Positions 31,701 to 41,900 of a stretch of DNA of 64,000 bases are shown piece after piece. The position numbers and the translations under genes are program-made. Source of the stretch: Pleodorina starrii (taxonomy: Eukaryota; Chlorophyta; Chlorophyceae; Chlamydomonadales; Volvocaceae). Below the pieces are notes generated by a model, which did not search any database, had not been told where the DNA came from, and saw only the letters and a program-made list of their open reading frames with translations. Location of the stretch: NCBI GenBank assembly GCA_030267565.1, contig BRXU01000018.1, positions 1,736,001 through 1,800,000 of the forward strand. Direction: 5' to 3'. The first letter of the stretch is position 1. The number at the start of each line of letters is the position of its first letter.

Positions 31701-34661
31701 AGGGGCGGGAGATGAGGCAGAGGTGGAATGGGGGCGACGTTGGTCAAGAGAGAAGGGACCCGTTGGGGCTTGGGGGTGTCCGGGGTAAGAAAAAAGATAC
31801 GGTGACGAAGGGACGGGGGGGGGTATCTACGTATAGGCCGGAGCCCGTGAACGAGGGGGGGGGCGGGCGGGGCGGGGTAAGGAGGAGACCCGGGACCCGG
31901 GATCCGACGTTGGTAGACTGCAGGTTGCGAGCGGTGGGAGAGGGGGGGGGGGCTGGGAAGGGAGGGAGCAATAGGGGATAAGGAAGAGAGGGGGTGGGAC
32001 AGCGCGGGCCCCGTATGAGGCAGCCACGCTGCGGCACGCGTTCACGCCGACGTCGAATCCCCAGCCCAGCCCAGCCCAGCCCAGCCCACCCCAGCCCACC
32101 CCAGCCCACCCCACCCCAGCCCACCCCACCCCACCCGAGCAACAAGAGGCACATGCAGCGCGCGTGCCCCTCCTGCCCCTCCCACCCTCCCGCCCCTCCT
32201 CCCCCTCCCGTCCCTCCTGCCCCTCCTGCCCCTCCTGCCCCCCCGCTGCTGTCCTCTCGTGTCCCGGGGCCACTCACGAGCCGGTGGGCAGTCCCGGCTG
32301 CTGGAAGGCCATCTGGAAGGGCTCCACCCAGCAGCTGATGATGGCGATGGCGACCGCGTAATAAAACCACCACACCTGGTACCTGCACAAGGGGGGGGGG
32401 TGAGCGGAAATGAGTGAGAGGTACTGGCCTGGCTGCAACAGTCAGGAGTTTGGAGGCTGCCCCTGCCCCTGCCCCTGCCCCTGCCGCTGCCCCTGCCCCC
32501 TGCCCCTGCCCCCTGCATTGCCCCTGCCCCTGCCCCTGCCCCTGCCTCCGCAGTCTCGGAGCCCCAAGGCCAATCCCCCTCTGCCCTTCCCCCACATGCG
32601 CCTCGCCCCTGCCCTTCCCTTTTCTGCGTCCTCTCACCCTCCCTCCAGCCACAACCATCCCTCCCTTGGCCGCCTGCCTCCCTAGAGGTCCGCCGCAATC
32701 CCTCCCATGCCTCAAACCCCCCGCCCCCTTCCCCGTCACGCCGTCTCCTTCTCCGCTACAATTTTCTCTTTTTACTCCCCGTCACCCCCCACCCTACCAC
32801 ACGGTATCCGGCATGATGGCCATTCTCGTGGCGACCAGCTCCACCGCGCCGCCCAACGCCGCGCCCACCCGCCGCCGCAGCTTCTGCCCCGGACTCAGCA
32901 GGAAGTCGGGAACATCCGGGTCGCTGCCGATGCCGCCGCCGCCGCGGGCGGCCCCGAACTGCTGCTGCTGATTCGACTGCTGCTGCTGCTTGTGTTGGGG
33001 CTGTTGCGCCATCAGTTGGCGGGCGGGCTGGCGGCCCTGGGACAACGCATTGGGGCGGGTGGCCTGTGCGGGGAGGCGGAGGCGGGGGTGGAGGTGGAGA
33101 GTGAAGGCGGAGGTGGAGGCGGAGGTAAAGGTGGGGGTGAAGGCGGAGGTGGGGGTGGGGGTAACATCAAGATGAACCGCACGGGGGTGGGGGAGAGGGC
33201 GAGGGGGTGGGGATGGGGAAGGAAGGAGGGGGCGAAGAGGGCGGTGTTCGGCGCGTTGGGTGCGTCGTTGCGTCGGTGGCGGCGCGGGGGGCGGGTGGGA
33301 GGAGGGCCGGATAAGACCCCAAAGGGGGAAAGGGGGCCGGTGGTGCGATGCGATGGGGGATAGGGCATAGGACGATAGGATAGGATAGGGTAAAGGGGCA
33401 AGGACGCGGTGAGAGGCAATGATGCGCCTGGGTGTTGGGGGGTCGAGTTGAAGGGCCTATGTGGCCAGGGTGGAGGCGGTGATGACGGCAGCGAAGACTG
33501 GAAGGGGGTGGGGGCGGCAAACGGGGAGGGGTAGGGTGATGGTGGTGGCGCGGAAGAGGCAGTTGCCGCGCGCCAAGGGGCACCGAGGAGGTCCCAGCCG
33601 GCCCGCCCGCTGGGCCGGGTGGTTGTTTCGTCGATGGGACTTTACCCCCCCCCCCCTGCGCCAGCCGCCAGCCGCCCCCTTCCCCCTCCCCCCACCTCCA
33701 ACCCCACCCCCACCCCTACCCACCAGCACTTTGGTCGCCACCACCGCCTTATTGAGTTTGCGCCAGTGGGTGCTGCCCTTGCCCGACACGGCGCCCTCGC
33801 CGCCGCCCGGCCCCAGGCGCGAGGAGACGGAGGCCCCGGCACCGGTGGGCCCAGACAGGGAGCCGTCCAGATCCGGGCCTCCGCTGCCTCCGCGGCCCAG
33901 CGGCGGCGCCGGCGGCGGCGGCTGCCCAGAGCCGCGCCTGCTGGCGGCCATTTCGGCGTCCAGGGTCGACAGCTTGTCCTTCGCTGCGCCCTCCTGCAGA
34001 AGCTCCGATATGCGGGTCGACTTCTTACGGAGTGGGGGGGCCTGCTGCCCGGCTGGCCCAGCAGCGCTGGGCGGGCCCTATGAGGGGTGGGAGGCAAGGG
34101 AGTGCGCGCGTTGCTTGCGTGTCTGTGTGTGTGTGTCTGTCTGTGTCTGTGTGTGTGAGTGTGTGTTGGGGCTTTGGGGGAAGGGGTTTGTGTGCGGGGC
34201 GAGGCGGGTGGTAGGGTGCGATGCAGCAGGGCCTCGCGATGCAGCAACATGGTTGGCAATTGGTAAGGCGGGCGGGCAAATGGCAGCCGGCGGCGGCTTG
34301 GAAGCCCCGGGGCATAGAGTGCGGCTCCTGGAGACGTTTCTGTTGTCCCATGGGACGGCGCGTCGACGTTTTTAGGGCCGTCGCTTGTGATAGTTTAGTA
34401 AGAAAGAAAGCTGTGAGAACAGATAAGGCGTTGCGACGCCGCGCGGCATTCCCCTCAGCGTATGCATCAGAAAAGAGGATGTACACTTGTACTACCCATG
34501 AGCCTGACCCAGATTGGCAACCGCCACGTGCGTGCGGCGTTGCAACGACATTCGGCTCGCGCCAAGCCCGCACACGGGGAACGCCTTACCTCGCCGCTCC
34601 TTCGATTCAGCTCCGCGCTGCTTTTGACCGATCTTAGCGCAGCGGTTGCGACCGACTCCAT
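17981..34661 (-). CDS. Channel A: SKOR/AKT-like cation channel with CNBD-like and ankyrin domains and a NaK-like filter
   Basis: Plasma-membrane-type six-segment cation channel. Twenty-three exons chain in phase to 1829 residues: 34590-34661, 33724-34041, 32801-33063, 32278-32382, 31488-31628, 31093-31219, 30559-30671, 29681-29921, 29215-29265, 28821-28907, 27728-28337, 27210-27356, 26394-26494, 25842-26046, 24918-25033, 24143-24259, 23828-23877, 22937-23020, 22049-22520, 21328-21714, 20369-20735, 19731-19937, 17981-19089. S1 is at about 218-253, S2 253-300, S3 300-340, S4/S5 325-390, pore 425-450, S6 455-477 (LFNIFLGAYIIG). The C-linker and CNBD-like fold start near 507 (PVRNCYLFRGCKQRFLDALL), are split by a Gly/Ser insert (about 607-745), and resume at ALAEVAFF. 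Ankyrin repeats span about 900-1290 (DYDGRTGLMLAA, DRWGNTALDEA); the tail is Ser/Ala/Gly-rich. Order and gapless pore alignment match plant SKOR. The filter SMGDGR replaces TVGYGD, so K+ selectivity should not be assumed. The first two exons and their acceptors are the weakest part; ATG 33951 is an alternative start. Confidence 0.9.
19196..19262 (+). repeat. Dispersed intronic repeat, module 1 copy
   Basis: Long copy containing CGCAGCGAAGGGACG and GGCGTTAGCGAACGGACCC. The second part is shared with 42298-42362 and 49840-49895 in reverse orientation. It lies in a channel A intron. Confidence 0.75.
20758..20940 (+). repeat. GGGGGAGA-type minisatellite in a channel A intron
   Basis: Irregular tandem copies of a 15-20 bp G/A unit, immediately upstream (on the minus strand) of the ankyrin exon 20369-20735. 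Long Pro/Ser ORFs across it are artefacts. Confidence 0.8.
22235..22487 (-). repeat. Near-identical ankyrin segment shared with channel B (copy 1)
   Basis: This 253-bp coding segment matches 42581-42833 with 7 mismatches and no gaps. It encodes the repeats containing CTAVFEGDLVKLRRLLRSG and DRWGNTALDEARRVG. Similarity drops abruptly outside it. Confidence 0.93.
23213..23275 (+). repeat. GATC-rich array in a channel A intron
   Basis: Degenerate GATCTGATC/GATCCAATTG units resemble the array at 15153-15285 but lie inside the intron 23021-23827. Confidence 0.7.
25695..25720 (+). repeat. (GT)n microsatellite in a channel A intron
   Basis: Thirteen uninterrupted GT/TG units inside the intron 25034-25841. 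The surrounding 25130-25690 is less GC-skewed than other introns, but I found no coding or transposon signature in it. Confidence 0.85.
26508..26733 (+). repeat. Minisatellite with GGTGAGGAAGGGGGGGA unit
   Basis: About a dozen tandem copies of a 15-18 bp purine unit fill the intron between the channel A exons 26394-26494 and 27210-27356. Glu/Gly-rich ORFs here are artefacts. Confidence 0.88.
28126..28202 (-). repeat. Near-identical CNBD-region segment shared with channel B (copy 1)
   Basis: A 77-bp coding match to 46670-46746 with a single mismatch. It encodes the conserved YLFRGCKQRFLDALLTAARV stretch. Confidence 0.85.
29275..29335 (+). repeat. (GGGGTT)n array in a channel A intron
   Basis: Tandem GGGGTT/GGGTT units just upstream (minus strand) of the S6 exon 29215-29265. 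The unit equals the ciliate telomere repeat and not the TTTTAGGG form known from Chlamydomonas, so a chance simple repeat is likely. Confidence 0.8.
29729..29746 (-). other. Channel A selectivity filter SMGDGR
   Basis: Residues 439-444. From here to the S6 GAY the 31 residues align without gaps with plant SKOR, placing SMGDGR on TVGYGD. The Tyr position is Asp442 and the Asp position is Arg444, while both glycines remain. The G-D-G core matches the bacterial non-selective NaK filter TVGDG. Confidence 0.88.
31785..31856 (+). repeat. Dispersed intronic repeat, composite copy (modules 1 and 2)
   Basis: Module 1 (A-rich start, then a GACGAAGGGACGG-like core, 31785-31816) is followed after a few bases by module 2 (ACGTATAGGCCGGAGCCC and flanks, 31825-31856). 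This is the only place where both modules are adjacent, suggesting they were once one element. It lies in a channel A intron. Confidence 0.7.
32456..32545 (+). repeat. (CCCCTG)n array in a channel A intron
   Basis: Hexamer CCCCTG copies with a few CCCCCTG variants, in the intron upstream of the S1 exon. Confidence 0.85.
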
Positions 34662-36860
34662 CTGGCTGGACGACCTCGAAGCTGGTGAGATAGGCTGGCT
34701 CGCGGGGGACAAGAGCTGCGCTTACACCGCAAGCTGTTAACAGCTGTTTCCCAAAATAATAATTTGAGTTGGTTCTAAGTTGGTGCAGCGGAGTTGTCTA
34801 GCTTCGACCTGGTGCTACCCGCCGGGCACACAATTCCTCAATACTTCTCGGAACGCAAAGCATTCCTGCCCAACAGATGATGTTATCCAACAGCCTGAAT
34901 GCGTACAAAGCGCGTACAGAGGATTGTGGAGGCGCAGACCTAGGGAGTATACGCAAAGGTCGAAGCCACAGGGCCGAAACCTAGATTATATCTATCAGAA
35001 TGTGTAAGTGTGTGTTTCATTTAACACAGCGAGTGAGCTTCTGTGTTACAAGTAGCAGTCTTATGCCGGGGAAAGCGAGGATGGTGCGAAAACACGAATT
35101 TCGGCATTCAGCCCGCAATACTACACGATGTTACTGCATGTAGAAACGCTAAACATGAGTAAATTGTGTGCTTCTCTTCCTCTGTCTAGGAAATGCGCTT
35201 GCCGTAGAATTATTGCGCGCACGCCAGAGCCTCGTTACATTGTTAGTACTTCAGCGTTTAGTTGTTAGAGATATCGTAAGCCAAAGACTTTTGCATTTTT
35301 AATGCCTTGCGAAGCGCCAGATTGGGTAGGGCTAGAAATCAGTAGGGTTCTTTTCAAAGAGAAGTAGGAAAGGCATTCACAAAAGTCGAATTGGTACCTA
35401 ACTTACGGGTTTGATGTCGCATTGCGCAACAACTGTGCTTATATTTTATCCCGTCGCAAATGGACAGTGTCAAGCCCTAAAAAGGTGCCGAATGATGCCG
35501 AAATATACCCCGTGGGACCTAAGCAGTAAACTGCATCTGTAAGTAACTAATGTAGCTCAAACATAACGAACCGACGGGTTGCACCACCGCGATGAAACCA
35601 AGCCTTACGTGACAAGGTACGAGCCATCGGCGTCTATCCACATCGTTCACAGAAGGCGCTGCCTATTGCATGGCACAAAATTACGTGATAAATAACCGGT
35701 CGCGTTTCGTGTGTTTGCGGGATTGGGGCAGTCCAACGGTCCAGACGGGCCTGTACGCGCATCCGGCGCGGACGCCAGATGCCGCATTCCCAGGACGCGC
35801 TCGTGCTGTTTACCAGCCCCCTTACAACGTGCTGAATTCCCACTGTGCGAAACGACACCCTCGCAGGAACGCGCCCCTGCCGTAGCGTCACGACACGCGC
35901 CCAGTCGCCCCAACAACGACGCGCTCGGCCCTGGGGGGCCCTGGGGCGCTTGCGGTCCTTGTCATCACACAAGGTCCCAAGCTACAACCCACGGCAGCCA
36001 TAATCCACGTGTCCCAACACGTGGCTTCACAGAAGAGTGGGGAAATGCGTTTCAGTTCCCCGGCAGTGCACAACGGCCCGTGAAACCGTAACACATGACC
36101 GTAACGCCAGCCCCCGGTCCCCCGTTGGCTCAATTACCGTAATGACCGGCCGGCCACCGCGCCACCGGGGCTCCACCAGCCCCGGCAAAGGCCACCAAAC
36201 GCCTCGACCCAAACTCCCCTTGAAAGAAAAGACCCGAGTAGCGCCACCTTCCTGGCCTTCATGGCGCAGCTCACACTCGCGCTCCAGCCACGACGGTGGC
36301 CGCCAGATTCCGCCCTGCCAGGCCGCTCCCCCGTGTCCAGCCGCCATCCGCTCCTTCGGAAACCCGGCAACCTCCCCAGCATCCGGGCAACCCGCCCCCG
36401 TCGGCCCACCGGGGGCAGCCGCAGCCGCAGCCGCAGCCTGCGCCGTTGCAGTGCAGCGGCTCGCATCCCCCACCCCCCCTCCGCACAGCCCCACAGCATA
36501 CGGCGCGTTACCGCGCACTCCACCCAACGCCCCAACCGCTTGAGAGGCGGGAGAGGCGGGATAGGGAGCTGTAGGTAGACAGTTGCCACCCCCCCACACA
36601 ACCTGTGTATGGATTGCCGTACACAACCTGCGCACCCATTATTAACGCAAGTTTAGAAGACACACATATACACACGCAAACACGCATTTCCTCTTTTTCT
36701 CTCTCAGAGTTGGCCTTTGGAGCCCCGTTCCGCCGGCGGCGCTCGTAGAACTCCGTCGTCGGACAGACACAGGCCTTCGCAAGTACGGCGGCCACGAGCA
36801 AGCCCCGGCAACTCAGCAGCTGCCGCAGCAACACCGCGGCCTGCGTGCTGCGGTTTTCCT

Positions 36861-36894
<34 letters not shown>

Positions 36895-38963
36895 ATCTCA
36901 AATTCGCACCCCTTGGGGTCGCTCCGCTCGGCCCGGATGAGGCTGATACGTACGGCAACTGGGCCAACTGCTCGCCAAAACACAGCCCACACATGACCAG
37001 CCGCGCAGTGCCATGTACGATGTACCACACGGCCAAACAAACTCCGCCTCTTTTGGCCGCTAGGCCCTGCTACGAAGACAAATAATGGAGACGCACACGC
37101 ACGCACGCACACACGCACACGCACACACGCACACATGCGCGCGCCTCCTCAGTCCTCACCAGAAATGAGACCGGTCCTCCTCCTCCAGGCACAGGTCGGC
37201 GCACCGGCAGTAACGACAACGATCAATCACCTTGTGCCATGGCACGACAGCATTTTGGAACCGCCACGCAGCGGCGGCGGCGCGCTCCGGAACCCGAAGC
37301 ACATCGCCACACCGCCGACCCCGGGTTCCGGAGCGCACGTGGCGTGCCATGCGAGGCTCACGCCAGGGGGTGGGGGTTACCACAACTCCGCCGTCGGTTC
37401 TCCCGGCCTGCGTATGTGTTAGCGAGCGTCCTAAACCGTCATTGCCGACGGCGATGGCGCGGCAGCGGTGACGTGTGTCGCAGCAACATGGTGCGATGAC
37501 CCATGGGTCGGTGGTGCTGGTGTTGGGGGGCTAGAACGGCGATGGGGTGGTCTAGGGCGGTGCGCCAAGGTCGCAGGAAGGCAGAGCAGGGACCATGTGT
37601 GTGTGGTGGGGGGGGGAGGAAGGAAAGAGTGTGGGTGTGTGGGGGGCGGGGACGGCTCGCGCTTGCTCGAGGGCACATGCGCAGGAGGGCCCCCTCCCGC
37701 TCGCCCGCCCTCCACCCCTCTCTCCTTCCCGCTCTCCCTCACTCGCCCACAACCACGCAGCACGCCGCACTTCAGCACTTTCGCATGACAGCGCAATCCA
37801 GTACGGCAATGCAATCCAGTACGGCAATCCAAGCCAGCACGAAATGAGAAAGGCATTTCGAGACGTGTGTGATGCTCGCGGCGGGATGCAGCCGCGTGCC
37901 AGCACATGCGCGAACGGAGGACATACACGCGAGCCCAGCCCCAGCATTCACCCTTCATCTCCTCGCGTGTCGGTTGTGGTCGCTCCGCCCCGTCGCCACG
38001 CTCCCACACAGGTGGGCAGTGCAATCAATACCGTACAACTGCAGTACATGACGTGACAGCGGGCAGTACACTGCCGCAGTCTTTTTTTATATCATGTTGG
38101 AGCGACTTTGGTTAGCTACGTATGCTGAAAGAAGAAATCGAGGAGATGCAACAGCTAATAATATGGGTAGGTAGGAAGCCGGGATAGCCGCAGCAGAATG
38201 ACGGAAAGCAGAATGACGGAAAGAGATTTGTGCAGAAACGCGCACATAAAACACACACAATCGCACACACACAGGCTCACACCGCACGCCAGAGCATGCA
38301 GTCCAACTGTGACAACCAACCACAGCAACACGCAACCCGCCCACACGCACACACACTCACACATAAATCACAACTCGCAGGGCGCACGGAAAAATATACA
38401 ATCACACGCATGCCCACACGCACGCATGCACGCATGCATGCATGCGCGCGCATGTCCGGCGATGGTTGGCCGGCTTACTCTCACCCCCCCACCCCCCCCA
38501 CATCCCCACACCCCCACACTTAGTCGCTCTGAACCCGCACAGCCGCGCATCCAATCGCACCCATCATTGCCGTGGGGCAACAAAATATCGTCGCGGTGGC
38601 GCACACGAAACCGAACGCCCCTCGCAGCGGCACTCGGCGCGCGACACAACCGACATAACCGCCATGACCGCGAGTCGTCCACCCACCCTCCCGGCACCCG
38701 CCGCGCTGATCCGCCGCCACCGCCGCCGGTACTTAAACCTCCGATTTACCAAATTTGGGGGTCCAAGAACCCCCTGTGACAATTACTGCTCCTGCTACTA
38801 TGCCCTGATAATCACCACAAACCACATCAAATCCCTCCGCAAGGCAACAAACATCTCCTCAGGCTCAGACAGGCCCGGAGAGGGCGTGCGGGAGGCCGAC
38901 CACCACCACCACCACCACCACCACCACCACCGGCGCCCACACCCCCCATGTTCTATGCCCTGC
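34662..38963. other. Spacer between the two channel genes
   Basis: Holds the 5' flank of channel A and the 3' flank of channel B. About 34740-35640 is AT-richer and lacks ORFs, so it may contain the channel A promoter, although no core element is evident. No TTACA (minus-strand TGTAA) is visible between about 36000 and 38963, so the channel B poly(A) signal is unknown. Simple repeats: (AC)n at 36871-36894, mixed CA/GCAC at about 37085-37140, GCATGCATGC-like at about 38405-38455, (CAC)n at about 38900-38931. The 203-codon minus-strand frame at 36027-36635 has no recognisable domain. Confidence 0.5.
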
Positions 38964-41900
38964 TCAGCGCTCCGGGGGCATCAGCGCCGACAGCCGCTTC
39001 TCCAACGTCCTATGGGACCAGGCCCCGTCGGCCAGGCCGCCATACACGCTGATGGAGCCCTCCGTGCCACTCTCACCCAGCGGACCGCTGCCGCCGCCGC
39101 CGCCGCCGGCGGTGACCGAAGCGCCGGAGCGCCCCAACTCCGACGACGGCACCGCCGCCGCCGCCGCTAGGCTGGCGGAGAAGGCCGACGGCGCGACCTG
39201 AAGGAACGACTCCAGCGCGTCGTCACGGACATCGAGTACGGAAACGATGTCGGCGGCGGCGCCGCCGCCGCCGCCGCCACCACGCCCGCCGCGGTTGTCT
39301 CCGGTCTGCATCGCGGCCCTGGCTGCGTCGCCGCCCTCCGTGGTGGAGCCCTCCGCCGGCGTCGACGGCATGAAGCTCGGCTGCCCGCCGCCGACGGCGG
39401 CGGCGGTGGCGGCGGCGGCGGCGGCCAGAGACTGCGGGGAGGCGGCGTGGGCGCCAGCCACCGCCACCGCTGGTGGCGGCGGGGTACTGCACCCCGCGCG
39501 GCCAAAGCTGTGTTGGCGCAGTCCGCCTGCGCCGGGCTGCAGGTGGAGGGAGAATCGCCCCTCAGGCCCGGTCAGGAAGGAGCCTTGCAGGGTCGACGCC
39601 GCCGCCGCCGCCGCCGCCGTCGAGCCCGACCCCACATTCGTCAGTCCCGCCACCTCCCCGCTCAGCCCCGCGGTCGCCGCCGCCGCCGCCGCCGCCAGGC
39701 CGCCGCCCGCCGCCACGCTCGCGGAGCCCAGGCTCAGCGCCGACGGCCTGTGCCGGCTGCTGGCGCCGCCGCCGCCGGCCGCAAACGCGGTGAGCCCGGA
39801 GACGGAGCCCCTGCGCATTGCCGAGCCGCCGCTGCTGGGGCCAGCTGGGCTGGCGCTGGAGCCCGGCCCAGGTCCCGCCCCCGCCAGGAACGCCGCCAGA
39901 TCGACTTCGATGTCGGGCGGGGTGGTGATGCCGTCCACTCTGTGGCCTGTGAGGAAGTTGGTTAGGCTGACGCGGCGCGCGCGCGGCGGGCGAGGCTGCT
40001 GACCCATGGGTCCGGGCGGTGGCGGGGCGTTGCCGGTGGTGCTGCACTGGCCGATGCTCTGCTGGCCTGGGTGCTGGCGCGTGTGGGCGTGTGTGGAGGG
40101 CGGGCGCAGGGCTTCCAGGTCGCCTATCTGGGAGGGAGCTGCGGGAGGTGGGGTGGGGTAGGGTAGGGTGAGGTGGGGTGAGAGGGTAGGATAAGGCGGA
40201 ACGGAGGGTGGGAGGAGTGGGAGGGGAAATGAGGACGAGAGGGTTAGGGAAAGACGGCAGGGGAACGAGGGAAAGGACGGAGAAGAACAATAAGAGGGCA
40301 GTAAGGGACAAAGGGAGGCGGACGGGGAACCCCCCAACCACACAACCCAGCACCCCCCATCGGCTCCCCCAAAACAACACCATCCCCCCCACCAGCCCCC
40401 ACGCCCACCCACCCGCCATCCGGGCCATGGAGCTCAGTTTCCAGAGCGCATTGTTCCGCGGCAGGGAGGCTTGGCGGCCGAAGGATCCAATGCGGCTGAT
40501 GGACCCCAGGGCGGTGAGGCGGCGGGAGGAGGCCACGGAACTGAAGGAGCCCATGCGGGCGAGCAGCGTGGGGGGAGGCGCGTCGTCGTCGTCTGCAGGG
40601 GGGAATGGAGAGGGGGGCGGGGAGGGGGGGCGCGTAGGGAGGGCAGGAGGGAGAATTGGGAGGAGGAGGCGGGCAGAGGGCGGGCAAGAAGGATGATAGG
40701 TATGACGGTATGAGGAGGAGAGTCGGTCTGAGGCGTGGCATGGGCAGCGGAAACAGATAATGGAATGACGGCCCGGGCACGCAACTTGACTCCTGACGCC
40801 CAAGAACCGCCCTCGTACTACGTAACGAACCAACGAACCAACCAACCAACCACCAGCTCACCCGTCGCCGACAGCGTGTCCGGTGCCGTGACGCCGTGGC
40901 TCATCTCGTCCCCGTGGAGCTCCAGGGAGGTGTAGTCAACCAACTCGCCGTACCGAGATACGGCAGCGGTTGCCAAGCTGCGCGTAGCGGCCGAGGGCGG
41001 CCCCGACGCCGACGCCGACGCGGATGCGGTGGCGAGTGTATTGGCGGCCCAGCGCAGGTAATCGGCGACGACGGTGAGTTTGGCGGCCTCGGCCACGGCG
41101 GCGGGGGTCTTGCCGGCGGGGTCCTCGGCGTTGGGGCGCATGCCGCCCTCCTCCACCAACCGTCGAACCTGCGTCCAGGGAGGGAGGGTAAGGAGGGGAG
41201 GGAGGGAATGGATGGGGCAAGAGTAGCACGGAGTGGGAACGGAGGGGGGGTTGACATCGCAGCGGAGGGACCGGAAGGGGAGGATAGAGTCTGAGAGTCC
41301 AAAGGGGGACCCGAGGAGAGGAGCGGGCGGGCGATCGGCAGTGCTCGCCCAACGGGGGGCGCCCTAACGCTCTTTCGCTCCCCCCCTTGCCACCTCAACT
41401 ATCAAGGCAGCAAGCAACCGAAACCTGAACCATGAGGGAGGGAGAAACGTCCAGCGTTGAGTTCCGCTCAAAACGGCAGCGCAGATGAGAACCGCAGATG
41501 AGAATTGGAACAAGCGCCGTAGCCCAAAACTCCGGGACCCCTCTCCTCCTCCCCCTCCCACCCACTCTCCCACCCACCCACCCACCCAGCACCCACCCGT
41601 CGCCGCTGCGGTATCTTCTTTACCATCCTGTCCCACCCTCCACCCCACCCCGCCCCCGTCCCCATCGCCACCCTCCTCCCCCTGCGGTCTTTCCTTATCT
41701 ACTCCCGCCCCACCCTCCACCCCCGCCACACACATACACATACAAACACAACCCCTCCAAACCCCCTCACTCACCAGCTCCAGGGACCCCGTGGACGCCG
41801 CCGCGTGCAGCAGCCCCGACCCGTCCGACGCCCGCACATCCACCCCCGCCGCCAGCAGCGCCGCCACCGCCTTCAGGTCCCCGCCCGCCACCGCCGCCCG

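Noticed and set aside
36027..36635. 203-codon minus-strand ORF between the channels
   Set aside because: No motif, an alternative ORF on the opposite strand and no splice partners; kept as unassigned spacer.
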